Assembly (NCBI RefSeq): GCF_017726655.1
Contig: NZ_CP072308.1
Span: forward strand, 1,736,001 to 1,800,000
Source: Agrobacterium tumefaciens
Lineage (GTDB): Bacteria > Pseudomonadota > Alphaproteobacteria > Rhizobiales > Rhizobiaceae
DNA length: 64,000 bases
Direction of reading: 5' to 3'
This document shows, piece by piece, positions 38,385 through 49,860 of this stretch (position 1 is the stretch's first letter; every line of letters starts with the position of its first letter). The notes under the pieces are model-generated. The model had not been told where the DNA came from and did not search any database. It saw only the letters and a list, made by a program, of their open reading frames with translations. The translations under genes were made by a program, and so were the position numbers.

Positions 38385-38879
38385 CTAGCGAAGATCGCGG
38401 CGCATGACAAGCGCCGTCGACTTCGATCCATCCTTCGCCGTATAATAGGCCTTCCGTTCCGCAACCGTCTTGAAACCCAGCTTCCTGTAAAGTCCGACGG
38501 CAGAGGCGTTGTTATTATCCACCTCGAGGAACATGGTTTCGGCGCCACGCATCATCGCCTCGCGGATGGCCGACTGCATCAGCCGCCAGCCGAGACCGGC
38601 GCGCGCGAATTTTTCCGACACCGCAACGGTGAGGATTTCCGCCTCGCCGGCCACTTCACGCGCCAATATGAAACCACCCAGCGGCTTGCTGAAAAAAGCG
38701 TTAGTCTGGCGGGCGACAGCGCCGAAAACCGAGCCCTGAGTCAGCAGGCCTGAGAACTCTCCATCATTCCAGGGACGCGGGAAGCGCAGGGCATGCAAGT
38801 CCGCCACGGCAGCGCAATCCTCGTGCTGCATCGGCACGATCTCGAAATAGGGTTTCCAGCTCAGGTAATCGTCAAACAT
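38385..38879 (-). CDS. rimI: Ribosomal protein S18-alanine N-acetyltransferase
   Basis: The 164-residue GNAT enzyme has the acetyl-CoA site ARAGLGWRLMQSAI and LYRKLGFKTVAERKAYY at the C-terminus. It is encoded directly after tsaB, the usual order (tsaB-rimI). RimI acetylates S18. ATG 38879 is preferred to the in-frame TTG at 38885; no clear ribosome site is seen. Confidence 0.88.
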   Translation of the reverse strand: MFDDYLSWKPYFEIVPMQHEDCAAVADLHALRFPRPWNDGEFSGLLTQGSVFGAVARQTNAFFSKPLGGFILAREVAGEAEILTVAVSEKFARAGLGWRLMQSAIREAMMRGAETMFLEVDNNNASAVGLYRKLGFKTVAERKAYYTAKDGSKSTALVMRRDLR

Positions 38880-38922
38880 CGCCAATATCGGGAATCAGAA
38901 ACATGCACTGATGCATGCCGTA

Positions 38923-39591
38923 TCAGGCAACGTCCCGGCGTGCCAGCGCAAAACCTGTTTGTGGCCGGGCATCCGGTCCACGCAGGTAAAGCGGCGCGGG
39001 TTTGGGCTGGCCAGCCGGTTTGCGGGCACCGGCTCGAGCGACAGCGGCAATCGGAAAATGATCCGGGCCCGAGCCGCTTTCCTGCCCTGCAAAGAGCGGT
39101 GCGGCCGAGCCGATGACGGCGCCATCGAAACCCGAAAGAGCCGCCTTTGCATCATCGAGAGAAAGCAGGACCGCTTCACGGAGCGGCGATCCATCGGCTG
39201 CAAATGTCTGGAGATAGGCCTCGCCACGTTTCGCATCGAGCCCTACCGCCACGGGGTGGCCCGGGTTTTCGAGGAGATGATGCAAAGCGATCGTCTCGAG
39301 CGTGGTGACACCAACCGCATCGACGCCAAGCGACAGAGCAAAACCTCGCGCTGCCGCGACACCGACCCGGATGCCCGTAAAGGACCCAGGACCGATGGTC
39401 ACAGCAATGCGCTCGATTTGCTGCAGCGGCAATTGCGCCTGCTGCAGGGCACCGTCGATGACGGCCATCAACCTTTCGGCATGGCCCTTGCCGATCGTTT
39501 CGCACACGTCGCCGAGCACCTTGTCGGAGGCACTGTCATAAACGCAGGCGGAACAATCAACACCTGACGTGTCGAGTGCGAGAACAATCAT
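38923..39591 (-). CDS. tsaB: tRNA threonylcarbamoyladenosine biosynthesis protein TsaB
   Basis: The 222-residue ASKHA-fold protein is the partner of TsaD in forming t6A37. The N-terminal VLALDTSGVDCSACVYD and TIGPGSFTGIRVGVAAARG are diagnostic. It is somewhat longer than the common core at the C-terminus. The other t6A genes are not in the window. Confidence 0.93.
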   Translation of the reverse strand: MIVLALDTSGVDCSACVYDSASDKVLGDVCETIGKGHAERLMAVIDGALQQAQLPLQQIERIAVTIGPGSFTGIRVGVAAARGFALSLGVDAVGVTTLETIALHHLLENPGHPVAVGLDAKRGEAYLQTFAADGSPLREAVLLSLDDAKAALSGFDGAVIGSAAPLFAGQESGSGPDHFPIAAVARAGARKPAGQPKPAPLYLRGPDARPQTGFALARRDVA

Positions 39592-39612
39592 GGCGGGGCC
39601 TGGCTTAGAACG

Positions 39613-40176
39613 TCATACCGCTTCGACTTCGAGCACTTCCGGCACGAAATGGCGGAGCAGGTTCTGAACGCCGTGCTTCAGCGTGGCGGTGGAGGATGGG
39701 CAACCCGAGCAGGCGCCCTTCATGTTCAGGAACACCGTACCATCACGGAAACCGCGGAACGTGATGTCGCCGCCATCCTGCGCCACGGCAGGGCGGACGC
39801 GAGTTTCCAGCAGTTCCTTGATGGTGGCGACGATGGTTTCGTCACCCTCTTCGAAGAACTCACCTTCCTCGTCCGAAACTTCGGCCGCAATCGCCGTGCC
39901 CATGATTGGCCGGCCGGACATGAAATGTTCCATAATAGAGCCGAGAATGGCAGGCTTCAGATGCTGCCACTCGGCATCATCCTTGGTAACGGTGATGAAG
40001 TCGAAACCGAAATAGACGCCGGTCACACCCGGAATGGTGAAGAGCCTTTCAGCGAGCGGCGAGGCCTGCGCCTGCGAGGGGTTGAGAAACTCAGCGGTCC
40101 CGCTTTCCAGCACCACCTTGCCAGGCAGGAACTTGAGCGTAGCGGGATTCGGCGTCGCTTCCGTCTGAATGAACAT
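39613..40176 (-). CDS. NifU-like iron-sulfur scaffold protein (Nfu type)
   Basis: The 187-residue protein has an N-terminal Nfu_N domain (FIQTEATPNPATLKFLPG) and a C-terminal NifU domain with CSGC at residues 156-159 followed by SSTATLKHG, which holds a transient 4Fe-4S cluster at a dimer interface. It likely delivers clusters to target enzymes such as the radical-SAM MiaB. It is co-directional with tsaB, 21 bases upstream. Confidence 0.93.
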   Translation of the reverse strand: MFIQTEATPNPATLKFLPGKVVLESGTAEFLNPSQAQASPLAERLFTIPGVTGVYFGFDFITVTKDDAEWQHLKPAILGSIMEHFMSGRPIMGTAIAAEVSDEEGEFFEEGDETIVATIKELLETRVRPAVAQDGGDITFRGFRDGTVFLNMKGACSGCPSSTATLKHGVQNLLRHFVPEVLEVEAV

Positions 40177-40318
40177 TGTCTGTCTCCTTCGAGGTCGCCG
40201 TTCACGCCCCGCAATTTAGAATTCTTCCAAAAATACGCCCGGCGAAGCTACACTTCAAGCCCTGACATGATAATTACATTCAAGAAATCGCCAACTCTTC
40301 AATCCAACCCTTGGAGGG

Positions 40319-40810
40319 TCAGCAAAGTGCGTCGATTTCCTCATCCGACAAGGTGTCGGGTAGAACGGTGACTGGGATCGGGAAGGCCGCACCACGTCCG
40401 GCGATGGAGGAAACCAGCGGTCCCGGCCCTTCTTTCGTTGATCCGGCAGCCAATACCAGAATGGCGATATCGCGATCTTCCTCGATCAACCCGTGAATCT
40501 GCTCGGTGGCGCTGCCTTCCCGAATGACGGATTCCGGCTCGATGCCGATCGTTTCGCGTACCTTCTGGGCGATCTTGGCGAGGGTGGCTTCCGCTTCCTC
40601 ACGCGCTTCGGCCCGCATGATCTGCTCGACACCCAGCCATTGCTGGAAATCGCCTTCCGGGATCATGTAAAGCAGTACCAGACCGCCATTGGAATTCTTG
40701 GCGCGACGACCGGCATAATGCACGGCCCTTTCGCATTCCGGTGTGTCATCGATTACAGCGAGAAACTTGCGGCGATGCCCTTCCATACGCGACAGCCGTG
40801 TTGAAACCAT
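40319..40810 (-). CDS. Universal stress protein family (UspA)
   Basis: The 163-residue protein has a Usp fold: KFLAVIDDTPECERAVHYAGRRA at the N-terminus and DIAILVLAAGSTKEG then a Gly-rich segment toward the C-terminus. The final ATP-binding GxxGS-like motif is only partly matched. GGGAG six bases upstream supports the ATG. It probably responds to stress or energy status; the partner is unknown. Confidence 0.85.
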   Translation of the reverse strand: MVSTRLSRMEGHRRKFLAVIDDTPECERAVHYAGRRAKNSNGGLVLLYMIPEGDFQQWLGVEQIMRAEAREEAEATLAKIAQKVRETIGIEPESVIREGSATEQIHGLIEEDRDIAILVLAAGSTKEGPGPLVSSIAGRGAAFPIPVTVLPDTLSDEEIDALC

Positions 40811-40924
40811 TCTGTACTCCCAAAATCCGCCGTGATCCGAAAAACCGCCCGACGGTTCGAGCGGAGATTATATCAAATCACGGCAGGCGCAAACCGCCCG
40901 CCGCACTCGCGTGGCAGCGACCTG

Positions 40925-41989
40925 TCAGCGCAGGAAGCCGATGATATCGCGCACCTCGTTCATCGTCTTTTCCGCGATGGCACGCGCCCGCTCACCACCT
41001 TGGCTGAGGATGGCATCGATATGGGTCGGGTCATCGAGAAGACGACGCATCTCGTTATTGACGGGCGCAAGCACGTTGACGGCAAGCTCGACGAGGGCCG
41101 GCTTGAATGTTGAGAACTGCTGGCCACCGAACTCGGCAAGGACATCCGCCTTGGTCTTGTCTGACAGGGCTGCATAGATGCCGACGAGGTTTTCGGCCTC
41201 CGGACGGCCTTTCAGACCTTCCAGTTCGCTCGGCAGCGCGTCGGGATCGGTCTTTGCCTTCTTGATCTTCTTCGAGATCGCGTCGACGTCATCCATAAGG
41301 TTGATGCGCGACAGATCGGAAGGATCGGACTTCGACATCTTTTTGGTGCCGTCCTTCAAGGACATGACGCGCGGTGCCGGCCCGCCGATCAGCGGTTCCA
41401 CCATTGGGAAATAAGCATGCACCGGCTCATCGCCAACCGTAATGTCGAGCCCAAGACCCGTCTTGCGGATATGGTCACCGAAATCGATATTGAATTTCTG
41501 GGCAATGTCGCGGGCAAGCTCCAGATGCTGTTTCTGATCATCGCCGACAGGAACATGGGTGGCGCGATAGACGAGAATGTCGGCAGCCATCAGGCTCGGA
41601 TAGGCGAGCAGGCCGAGCGAGACCTGTTCGGTATTCTTGCCGGACTTGTCCTTGAACTGCGTCATGCGCTCCATCCAGCCGATGCGCGCCACGCAGTTGA
41701 ACACCCATGCCAGTTCCGCATGCTGCGGCACGGCCGACTGGTTAAAGACGATGTGCTTCACCGGATCGATGCCCGAAGCGATGAAGGCGGCCGCGATCGA
41801 ACGGGTCTGCGCCTTCAGGTCCGAGTGAACGAGCTGGGCGGTGATGGCGTGCATATCAACGACGCAATAGATGCAGTCATTATCTTCCTGCAACGCCACG
41901 AATTTGCGGATCGCGCCCAGATAATTGCCGAGATGCAGATTGCCGGTCGGCTGGACGCCCGAGAAAACCAGCGGCTTGAATGCGTTCAT
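40925..41989 (-). CDS. trpS: Tryptophanyl-tRNA synthetase
   Basis: The 354-residue class Ic synthetase has the HIGH-type motif as [11 protein letters not shown] (residues 15-25) and the KMSKS loop KKMSKSDPS near 215. The start at 41989 follows GAGG by six bases; the frame upstream to 42076 lacks the family N-terminus. Confidence 0.97.
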   Translation of the reverse strand: MNAFKPLVFSGVQPTGNLHLGNYLGAIRKFVALQEDNDCIYCVVDMHAITAQLVHSDLKAQTRSIAAAFIASGIDPVKHIVFNQSAVPQHAELAWVFNCVARIGWMERMTQFKDKSGKNTEQVSLGLLAYPSLMAADILVYRATHVPVGDDQKQHLELARDIAQKFNIDFGDHIRKTGLGLDITVGDEPVHAYFPMVEPLIGGPAPRVMSLKDGTKKMSKSDPSDLSRINLMDDVDAISKKIKKAKTDPDALPSELEGLKGRPEAENLVGIYAALSDKTKADVLAEFGGQQFSTFKPALVELAVNVLAPVNNEMRRLLDDPTHIDAILSQGGERARAIAEKTMNEVRDIIGFLR

Positions 41990-42089
41990 TGTCGTCCTCG
42001 AAAAGGCTTGTGGAGGGCCCCGCCCCGTGTTTGCAATTGCACGCGCGCTTATGCACCCGCAGCCCCTTGCAATCAAGCGGTTTCAAGGG

Positions 42090-42497
42090 CTATCCACGGC
42101 GCGGCTGAAGAAGGTCCCAGCGATTTCCGTAAGGGTCGGCAAAGACCGCGACGGAACCATAAGCCTCATGGCGCGGCTGTTCCAGAAAGCACACGCCGCG
42201 TGCAATCATGGTTTCATGGTCGCGGGCGAAATCGTCGGTATGCAGGAAAAATCCGACACGGCCGCCGGTCTGGTTGCCGATGGCGCGTCGCTGCTCTTCG
42301 CCATCCGCCTCGGCAAGCAGAAGGGCGCCACCGTCAGCGCCCTGCGGCTTGACCACCAGCCACCTTTTGCCGTCGTCCAGTGGCTCATCGGAGAGGCACT
42401 CGAAGCCGAGAACATCGCAATAAAACGCCTTCGCCCGATCGTAGTCATCAACCACGAGGGTAACGATGGCGATGCGGCGGTTTTCAGCAAAGGACAT
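42090..42497 (-). CDS. VOC-family (glyoxalase/bleomycin-resistance-like) protein
   Basis: The 135-residue protein has paired beta-alpha-beta-beta-beta modules: VTLVVDDYDRAKAFYCDVLGF at the N-terminus, FADPYGNRWDLLQP at the C-terminus. The family includes glyoxalases, dioxygenases and antibiotic-binding proteins; the substrate cannot be told. Its ATG overlaps the murJ stop, so it is co-translated with murJ. The much longer frame reaching 43547 is a shadow of murJ. Confidence 0.88.
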   Translation of the reverse strand: MSFAENRRIAIVTLVVDDYDRAKAFYCDVLGFECLSDEPLDDGKRWLVVKPQGADGGALLLAEADGEEQRRAIGNQTGGRVGFFLHTDDFARDHETMIARGVCFLEQPRHEAYGSVAVFADPYGNRWDLLQPRRG

Positions 42498-44086
42498 CAG
42501 CCAGCCTCCGTCTCGGCCGTCTTTTTCCCGCGCTTGCGGACGGCCCGCTTCACCATGCCGATGTCGGCACCTCCAGACACGAAAGCCAGCACGAAATAGA
42601 CCAGCATGGCGGCAAAGACGAGGCCCATGATCGTGCCGGCACGCACGAAGATGGACGAGGCGGAAGACAGCTCGAAGGTCAGCCACGTCAGCGCATAATG
42701 CACAAATACGGCCATTAACGCCGCGGCCAAGAGCAGGCGCGGGATACGGGTGAGCAGCGGAATATCCAGATGCCAGTGACCACGCCACAGGAGCATGCCA
42801 AACAGCAGCGCGGCGTTGACCCAGCCAGCGGTGATTTCCGCGATAGCGATGCCGGGACCGCCGAGGCGCGGGAAAAGCGTGAGCGCCAGCGAGACATTCA
42901 CGACAACCGAAATCGCCGCGAAGATCATTGGCGTGCGGGTGTCCTCGCGCGCGAAGAAACCGGGGATGAAGGCCTTGATCAACACGAAAGCGGGAAGGCC
43001 CAAACCGTAGATGCCGAGGATTTGTGAAACGGTGATCGTTGCGGACGGCGCGAAATTGCCGCGCTCGTACAGGAAACGAACGATGGGTTCGGCCATGACG
43101 AGAAGTGCCGCGGCAGCGGGCAGGGTCAGGAAGAGCACGAACTCGACCGAGCGGTTCTGCAGGCTTCCGGCCTCCACCATATGGCCGCCGCGCAGCGCGC
43201 GCGCCAGTTCCGGCAGGAGCACCGTGGCAACAGCGATGCCGACGACACCGAGCGGCAGTTGATAGATGCGGTCCGCATAGGCAAGGGAGGATATGACACC
43301 TTCGCCGCCGGACGCGATGTTGGTGTTGATGAGCAGATTGATCTGGGTGATGCCCCCGGTGATTGCTGCCGGCAGGGCAAGGACCAGAAGGCGCTGCACA
43401 TTCTTTGTGAGCCGTGGTCTGCGGAAACCAATGCGCATACCGGCATTGCGCACTGCAATCCAGACGATGGCGAGCTGCACGAGACCTGCCGCCATCACGC
43501 CCCATGAGAGCGCGTAACCGACTTGCAGCGGATCGTAATTTTTCCACCAGGCCAGCGCCAGCACGCCGATGAGAATGATATTGAGGAAAACCGGTGCGAT
43601 CGCCGCCGCAAAATAACGGTGCAGCGAGTTCAGCATGCCGCCCATCATCGCCGCGAGCGACATGCAGGCGAGATAGGGAAACATGATCGTCGCAAGGCGG
43701 ACAGTGTTATCGAACTTCACCGGATCTTCTAGGAAGCCCGGCGCGATGACGGTGCGGACGATGAACGGCATCGACAATTCCATCAAAATTGTCAGGGCCA
43801 GGAGCACCGTGAACAGGACGCCGAAGACCTCTTCGGAAAAGCGCCTTGCACCCTCCATGCCATTCGCTTCGATTTCCTTGGCGAAAAGCGGCACGAAGGC
43901 AGAGTTGAATGCACCCTCGGCGAAAAGTCGCCTGAAGGTATTTGGGAAGCGGAAAGCGGCGTTGAAAGCATCGGCCACCGGTCCGGTGCCGACGGCGGCT
44001 GCCATCAGCGTTTCGCGCAGAAAGCCGAAAATGCGGCTGCCGAGCGTGGCGGTGCCGACGGTGGCGAACTTGCCGATCAGACTCAT
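42497..44086 (-). CDS. murJ: Lipid II flippase MurJ (MviN)
   Basis: The 529-residue polytopic protein of the MOP superfamily has about 14 TM segments. The N-terminal LIGKFATVGTATLGSRIFGFLRE with an essential Arg, and MFPYLACMSLAAMMGGMLNS, fit MurJ. It flips lipid-linked peptidoglycan precursor to the periplasm. It lies seven bases after glnD, a conserved rhizobial pair. Confidence 0.96.
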   Translation of the reverse strand: MSLIGKFATVGTATLGSRIFGFLRETLMAAAVGTGPVADAFNAAFRFPNTFRRLFAEGAFNSAFVPLFAKEIEANGMEGARRFSEEVFGVLFTVLLALTILMELSMPFIVRTVIAPGFLEDPVKFDNTVRLATIMFPYLACMSLAAMMGGMLNSLHRYFAAAIAPVFLNIILIGVLALAWWKNYDPLQVGYALSWGVMAAGLVQLAIVWIAVRNAGMRIGFRRPRLTKNVQRLLVLALPAAITGGITQINLLINTNIASGGEGVISSLAYADRIYQLPLGVVGIAVATVLLPELARALRGGHMVEAGSLQNRSVEFVLFLTLPAAAALLVMAEPIVRFLYERGNFAPSATITVSQILGIYGLGLPAFVLIKAFIPGFFAREDTRTPMIFAAISVVVNVSLALTLFPRLGGPGIAIAEITAGWVNAALLFGMLLWRGHWHLDIPLLTRIPRLLLAAALMAVFVHYALTWLTFELSSASSIFVRAGTIMGLVFAAMLVYFVLAFVSGGADIGMVKRAVRKRGKKTAETEAG

Positions 44087-44093
44087 GGGACTA

Positions 44094-46922
44094 TCAAGCC
44101 TTTGCCGTGCGCGCGGCCGGCAGGGCCGCCACGTCTGGGTGGGCGATGATGCCGTTCGGCATGCGGTCGCGCAATTCGTCTTCCTGCTCGCTCATCACAG
44201 CCTTCAGGCGTTGCGCGATGCTGGCCTGCCGGTTGTCCGTCGTCACCTTCTGGCCGAACAGGTCGGTCACGTAGAAGGTGTCGATGACTTTCTCGCCGAA
44301 GGTGGTGATGCGGGCGGAGTGAATGTCGAGTGACAGGTCGGCGATGACCGCCGTCATGTCGGCCAGAAGCCCCGGCCGGTCGAGGCACTCGACCTCGATC
44401 ACGGTGAACTTGTTGGACAGACCATTCGAGATCGTCACCGAAGGCGGAATGGTGAAGGCGCTCTTTTTCTTCCGGCTCTTGGTGCGGGTGGCGATCATTT
44501 CCGGCAGGCGCTGCTTGCCGGAGAGAACTTCTTCGATGAGCTTGCCGACATTGTTGCCGCGCCGCGTCTCGTCCTCGTCAATCGGAAATTCGCGGTTGAT
44601 AAGGATCGTATCGAGCGCCCGCCCGTCGGAGGTGGTGAAAATCTGCGCATCGGCAATGTTGGCGCCAGCCGCGGCGCATGCGCCGGTTATGATCGAAAGC
44701 AGGCGCGGGTGGTCGGGCGCCAGAACAGTGATTTCCGTGATGGCGTGGAAGGAATGGGTGCGCACCATGGTCGAGAGCGCCTTCTCCTGCTTGTCGGCCT
44801 CGCGGATGAAGCGGGTGTGGCGCACCTGGTCTTCCAGCGCCACAGTCAGCAGGTAGGGCTCGTAATGCAGCTTGGTATATTTGCGCCGCGCCTTCTGGCC
44901 CCAGTCGTCAAGGGCATCGTAGAGCGCTTGGCGGGCAATCTGCGCGCGCTCCTTGCGGGAGACTTCCGAGAAGCCGCCTGACAGAAGCAGTTCCGTCTCA
45001 TAGTACAGCGAGCGCAGCAACTGTCCCTTCCAGCCGTTCCACACACCCGGACCGACAGCCCTGATATCGCAGACCGTCAGGATAAGCAGCATCTTCAACC
45101 GCTCCATGGATTGCACCTTGTCGGCGAAATCAGTGATGGTCTTGCGGTCGTGCAGGTCTCGCGTCTGGGCGACCATGGACATCAAAAGATGCTGCTCGAT
45201 CAGCCAGACAACCGTTTCAGTCTGCTTGCCGGTGAGACGGAAGCGCTGGCAGAGCTTGCGCGCCACACGCGCGCCAGCAATGGAGTGATCTTCCTGCCGG
45301 CCCTTGGCGACATCGTGCAGCAGTACCGCCACATAAAGCGCCTCGCGTTCCTCGACGCCGGGCATCAGCTGATTGGCGAGCGGATGGGCATCGACCGCTG
45401 TTCCCTTGTCCACTTCCGACAGCACGCCGACGGAGCGGATCAGATGCTCGTCCACCGTGTAATGATGATACATGTTGAACTGCATCATCGCGACGATCTT
45501 GCCAAATTCGGGGATGAATTTGCCGAGCACACCGGCCTCATTCATGCGCCGCAGCGTCAGCGCCGGATCGCGCCGCGAGGTCAGGATCGACAGGAAAAGC
45601 CGGTTTGCCTCCTCGTTTTCCCGCAGCTCGTCATTGATGAGCGAAAGCGAACGAGTGACGACGCGCAAGGCATCGGGGTGCAGTTCGAGATTGTTGATAT
45701 CGGCGATATGGAAGAGCCGGATGAGATTGACCGGATCGTTCTTGAACACATCGGGTTTGGCGAGCGCGATGCGGCCCCGGTCTTCCACGAACTCCACGGA
45801 ACCCGGAATCTTGCGAACGCGGTGGGCGAAGCGGCTGAGCACGCCGGAAAGGCCAGGCACGTCCTTCGCCTGCCTGTCTTCCAGACCGGCGCAGACGATG
45901 CGGGTGAGATCACCGACATCCTTTGCGACAAGGAAATAGTGCTTCATGAAGCGCTCGACGGCAGAGAGGCCGGGGCGCGGCTGATAGTTCAGCGCATCGG
46001 CAATTTCGCGCTGAATATCGAAGGAAAGGCGTTCCTCCGCCTTGCCGGTGATGAAATGCATCTGGCAACGGACGGCCCAGAGAAAATCATCGGCCTTTTC
46101 GAACAGTTTCAATTCCGACCGCGACAAAACGCCGAGTTTGACGAGATCCGCCGTATCACGGACATGGTAATAATATTTGGCGATCCAGAACAGCGTGTGC
46201 AGGTCACGCAAGCCGCCCTTGCCTTCCTTGACGTTCGGCTCCACCAGATAACGCGTATCGCCAGCCTTGCGGTGGCGCTGGTCACGCTCGGCGAGCTTGG
46301 CGGCGATGAATTCAGGGCCGGTTCCGGTGACGACTTCCGACTCGAAACGCTTTTCCAGGTCGTCGGTCAGGGATTTCCTGCCGCAGATCGCCCGCACTTC
46401 CAGAATGGCGGTGCGGATCGTCATGTCGGATTTTGAAAGCCGAATGCACTCATCCACGGTGCGGGTGGCGTGGCCGACCTTGAAGCCGAGATCCCAGAGG
46501 AGATAGAGCACGAACTCCACTGCCTTGTGCATGTCAGGCGTGTTCTTCGGAGGAAGCAGGAACAGGAGGTCGATATCCGATCCCGGCGCCAGTGTGCCGC
46601 GTCCATAACCGCCAACCGCGGCGACCGCGATCTGCGGCGCATCCTTCGGATAGACATATTGGCAGGTAAGATCGTAGAGGGTTTCGATCAGCCGGTCCTG
46701 CAGCCAGGAGATGCGTCGGGCACAATCGATGCCACTGCCATCCGCCTTCAAAAGCTCCCGCACCTTCTCCCGACCTTCCGTGCTGGCCTTGCGGAAGATC
46801 GGCAGCAGATCGGACCTGATGTCGGCGATGCGCTTGCCGTCTTCCCTGAAGATGACGTCGCAGTCTCGCTTCAGCGCCGATACATCGAGAATGTCGGAAA
46901 AATCCAGGTCCTTGATGGCCAT
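44094..46922 (-). CDS. glnD: Bifunctional [protein-PII] uridylyltransferase/uridylyl-removing enzyme
   Basis: The 942-residue nitrogen sensor uridylylates PII proteins in nitrogen limitation and removes UMP in excess. The nucleotidyltransferase domain carries GSDIDLLFL near residue 113; the HD domain has [14 protein letters not shown] near 535; two ACT domains lie at about 735-815 and 850-930 and bind glutamine. Length is normal. In this window it links functionally with rpoN and ptsN. Confidence 0.97.
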   Translation of the reverse strand: MAIKDLDFSDILDVSALKRDCDVIFREDGKRIADIRSDLLPIFRKASTEGREKVRELLKADGSGIDCARRISWLQDRLIETLYDLTCQYVYPKDAPQIAVAAVGGYGRGTLAPGSDIDLLFLLPPKNTPDMHKAVEFVLYLLWDLGFKVGHATRTVDECIRLSKSDMTIRTAILEVRAICGRKSLTDDLEKRFESEVVTGTGPEFIAAKLAERDQRHRKAGDTRYLVEPNVKEGKGGLRDLHTLFWIAKYYYHVRDTADLVKLGVLSRSELKLFEKADDFLWAVRCQMHFITGKAEERLSFDIQREIADALNYQPRPGLSAVERFMKHYFLVAKDVGDLTRIVCAGLEDRQAKDVPGLSGVLSRFAHRVRKIPGSVEFVEDRGRIALAKPDVFKNDPVNLIRLFHIADINNLELHPDALRVVTRSLSLINDELRENEEANRLFLSILTSRRDPALTLRRMNEAGVLGKFIPEFGKIVAMMQFNMYHHYTVDEHLIRSVGVLSEVDKGTAVDAHPLANQLMPGVEEREALYVAVLLHDVAKGRQEDHSIAGARVARKLCQRFRLTGKQTETVVWLIEQHLLMSMVAQTRDLHDRKTITDFADKVQSMERLKMLLILTVCDIRAVGPGVWNGWKGQLLRSLYYETELLLSGGFSEVSRKERAQIARQALYDALDDWGQKARRKYTKLHYEPYLLTVALEDQVRHTRFIREADKQEKALSTMVRTHSFHAITEITVLAPDHPRLLSIITGACAAAGANIADAQIFTTSDGRALDTILINREFPIDEDETRRGNNVGKLIEEVLSGKQRLPEMIATRTKSRKKKSAFTIPPSVTISNGLSNKFTVIEVECLDRPGLLADMTAVIADLSLDIHSARITTFGEKVIDTFYVTDLFGQKVTTDNRQASIAQRLKAVMSEQEDELRDRMPNGIIAHPDVAALPAARTAKA

Positions 46923-47018
46923 CTATGCCGGTATCCATGTCCTGTGGGAGATCCCACCGCTTGCGTTGGGAGTGTCCTATAAAGAGTTTCAGAGGCTATG
47001 GACAGGCACTCTATCCCT

Positions 47019-49733
47019 TCAAGCCTTGCCAAGTTCTTTCTTTAGCGCATAGAGCGCGTCCAATGCCTCACGCGGGGTCATTTCGTCCGGGTTGAAGCTT
47101 TTCAGGGCTTCCTCCACCTTTGATGGTCCTGCCTTGCGCGTTTCCTCGCGGCGAACCGCGATCTGGAACAGCGGCAGATCATCGATCAGCTGGCTTGCCG
47201 GGTTCTTGCGGTCGGCATCCTCCAGCTTCGTCAGCACCTCGCGGGCGCGCTCCACCACCGAGGCCGGCAAGCCCGCGAGCCGCGCCACCTGAATGCCGTA
47301 GGAACGATCCGCAGCGCCCGGTCCGACTTCATGCAGGAAGATGACATCGCCTTCCCACTCTTTTACCCGCATCGTGGCATTGGAAAGGCGGCCCAGCTTT
47401 TCCGACAGGACGGTGAGCTCATGGAAATGGGTGGCAAAAAGGCCGCGGCAGCGGTTGACCTCATGCAGGTGCTCCACCGACGCCCAGGCGATGGAAAGTC
47501 CGTCGAAGGTCGCCGTACCCCGGCCGATCTCGTCCAGGATGACCAGCGAGCGATCCGTCGCCTGATTGAGAATGGCGGCAGTTTCCACCATCTCCACCAT
47601 GAAGGTCGAGCGGCCACGCGCCAGATCGTCAGACGCGCCGACACGCGAAAACAGCCGGTCAACGACGCCGATATGGGCGGCTTCCGCCGGCACGAAGGAA
47701 CCGATCTGCGCGAGGATGGCGATCAGAGCATTCTGGCGCAGGAACGTGGATTTACCGCCCATGTTGGGGCCGGTGAGCAGCCAGATCGCGCCGTTCTTGC
47801 CGCCATTGACGGCAGACAGGTCGCAGTTATTGGCAATGAAGGGTCCGGCTGACTGCCGCCTCAAAGCCTGCTCCACAACGGGGTGCCGCCCACCCTTGAT
47901 CGAGAAGGTCATGGAGGCATCGACGATCGGGCGGCAATAGGCCTGTTCGGTGGCGAGATAAGCAAGGCTTGAGGCGACATCAATGACCGCTAGTGCCAGC
48001 GCACCCGCCTTGATCGCCTCCGCCTGCTTTACCACTGCCTCAACCATCCGCTCGAAGGCTTCCAGCTCCATGGTCAGAGCCTCGGCCGCGGCATTGGCGA
48101 TGCGGCTTTCGAGATCGGCAAGCTCTGTGGTGGTGAAACGCATGGCACCCGCCATGGTCTGGCGGTGGATGAAGCGGGCCTTCGCCTCATCGGTCGCCGT
48201 CATCACATCGGCATTGCCCGCCGTCACCTCGATAAAATAACCAAGTACGTTGTTGTGCTTGATCTTGAGGGACTTGATCCCGGTTTCCTCGGCATATTGC
48301 AGCTGCAACCCCGCTATCACCCGGCGCGACTGATCGCGCAGCGCCCGCACCTCATCGAGTTCGGGATTGGCGCCCTCACGCAGGAAGCCGCCATCGCGCT
48401 TCAGAAGCGGCAGATCGTCGGCCAGCATCGAGCCGAGCATGGCTTCCAGTCCGCGTGGCAAGGCTTTCAGATCGGCAAGGGCCGAGGCAAGCTCCTCCGG
48501 CAACAGCCCCTGATCAAGAATGGCGGCAATTCTCTCGGCCGACGCCAAGCCCTGTCTAATCGCGCCGAGATCGCGTGGGCCGCCGCGCTCCAGCGCCAGG
48601 CGGGAGAGCGCACGCGGCATATCGGCAACCTGCTTCAGCGCATCGCGCAGACCGTCGCAGAGAGAGACATCGTCGATGAGATAAGCGACCGCATCGAGAC
48701 GGGCATTGATCCTCTCCGGATCGGTCAAGGGTGACATCAGCCGCTCGGCGAGAAGCCGCGCGCCGCCGCCGGTGACCGTTCGGTTCAGCGCATGCAGCAA
48801 CGAGCCGTCCCTGTCACCCGACAGCGTTTTTACGAGCTCCAAGTTGGCGCGGGTGGCGGGATCGATGAACAGCGTGGAGGCGGCACTTTCCCGCTCAGGC
48901 GCGCCAAGTGGTGGGCGCTCGGCAATCTGCGTCTTTTCGACATAGGCAACCGCAGCAGCGGCAGCGGCCATCTCCACGCGTGAAAACGTGCCGAATCCGT
49001 CGAGCGTCGAGACGTTGAAATAACGCGCGATGCGCCCTTCCGCTGTCGCGCTATCGAAGAGAATGGCCGGCTGGGGCACCGCGACCCGGCCGAGCACATC
49101 GAAAACCGGCCGAAGTTCATCATCGTGGAACAGGGTGTCGGCGACGATCAACTCGCGCGGATCGATGCGCCAGATATCGGCGAGAAGCCGGGTAAGCGTC
49201 GTCTCCGCCAGACGGAAAACGCCGGTGGAAATATCGATCCAGGCGAGCGCAAACTGTGCTTCTACACTGCCGCGAATACGCGCCAGCGCCATCAGATAGT
49301 TGGATTCCGTCGGCGACAGCAGTTTTTCTTCCGTCAGCGTGCCTGGTGTGACGAGCCGCACCACATCGCGCTTGACCACGGATTTCGAGCCGCGCTTCTT
49401 GGCTTCTGCCGGATCCTCGACCTGTTCGCAGACAGCCACGCGATATCCGCGCATGATAAGCTTCTGGAGATAGTCATCCGCCGCGTGAACGGGAACGCCA
49501 CACATGGGAATATCGTGACCCATATGCTGGCCGCGTTTCGTCAGGGTGATACCGAGAGCGCGGGACGCTTCCACCGCATCGTCAAAGAACAATTCGTAAA
49601 AATCTCCCATGCGGTAGAACAGCAGCGAACCGGGATTGTTCGCCTTGATCTCGATATATTGCTCCATCATCGGAGTGGCCGTCGCGCGGCTCTCTTCCGA
49701 GATCAGGGAAGCGGTTGTCAGAACGTCCGTCAA
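47019..49733 (-). CDS. mutS: DNA mismatch repair protein MutS
   Basis: The 904-residue ATPase recognises mismatches. The N-terminal mismatch-binding domain has [11 protein letters not shown] (the conserved Phe-x-Glu region is GDFYELF). The ATPase domain has Walker [10 protein letters not shown] near residue 657, and [18 protein letters not shown]. The TTG at 49733 is the only usable upstream start in frame; an ATG at 49670 is less likely. It faces the same way as glnD, 97 bases upstream. Confidence 0.97.
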   Translation of the reverse strand: MTDVLTTASLISEESRATATPMMEQYIEIKANNPGSLLFYRMGDFYELFFDDAVEASRALGITLTKRGQHMGHDIPMCGVPVHAADDYLQKLIMRGYRVAVCEQVEDPAEAKKRGSKSVVKRDVVRLVTPGTLTEEKLLSPTESNYLMALARIRGSVEAQFALAWIDISTGVFRLAETTLTRLLADIWRIDPRELIVADTLFHDDELRPVFDVLGRVAVPQPAILFDSATAEGRIARYFNVSTLDGFGTFSRVEMAAAAAAVAYVEKTQIAERPPLGAPERESAASTLFIDPATRANLELVKTLSGDRDGSLLHALNRTVTGGGARLLAERLMSPLTDPERINARLDAVAYLIDDVSLCDGLRDALKQVADMPRALSRLALERGGPRDLGAIRQGLASAERIAAILDQGLLPEELASALADLKALPRGLEAMLGSMLADDLPLLKRDGGFLREGANPELDEVRALRDQSRRVIAGLQLQYAEETGIKSLKIKHNNVLGYFIEVTAGNADVMTATDEAKARFIHRQTMAGAMRFTTTELADLESRIANAAAEALTMELEAFERMVEAVVKQAEAIKAGALALAVIDVASSLAYLATEQAYCRPIVDASMTFSIKGGRHPVVEQALRRQSAGPFIANNCDLSAVNGGKNGAIWLLTGPNMGGKSTFLRQNALIAILAQIGSFVPAEAAHIGVVDRLFSRVGASDDLARGRSTFMVEMVETAAILNQATDRSLVILDEIGRGTATFDGLSIAWASVEHLHEVNRCRGLFATHFHELTVLSEKLGRLSNATMRVKEWEGDVIFLHEVGPGAADRSYGIQVARLAGLPASVVERAREVLTKLEDADRKNPASQLIDDLPLFQIAVRREETRKAGPSKVEEALKSFNPDEMTPREALDALYALKKELGKA

Positions 49734-49860
49734 TGGCCTGCCGATGTCATATCGTGTTGCGGAAAATGAGCGCCGACACTAGCGGGAATGGCCGCCCCAA
49801 GACAACAGACGCGGATGCGCTGCCCACAGGAACATCCTGATGGCGCAGATCAAAAACCGA

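Noticed and set aside
35492..38407. A 971-residue open frame on the plus strand opposite miaB, olsA and fur
   Set aside because: It is exactly antisense to three well-supported genes. Long antisense frames are common in GC-rich DNA, and its sequence has no recognisable domain.
42498..43547. Upstream extension of the VOC protein to 485 residues
   Set aside because: The extension runs inside murJ in another frame; only the last 135 residues have family features, with an ATG at the murJ stop.
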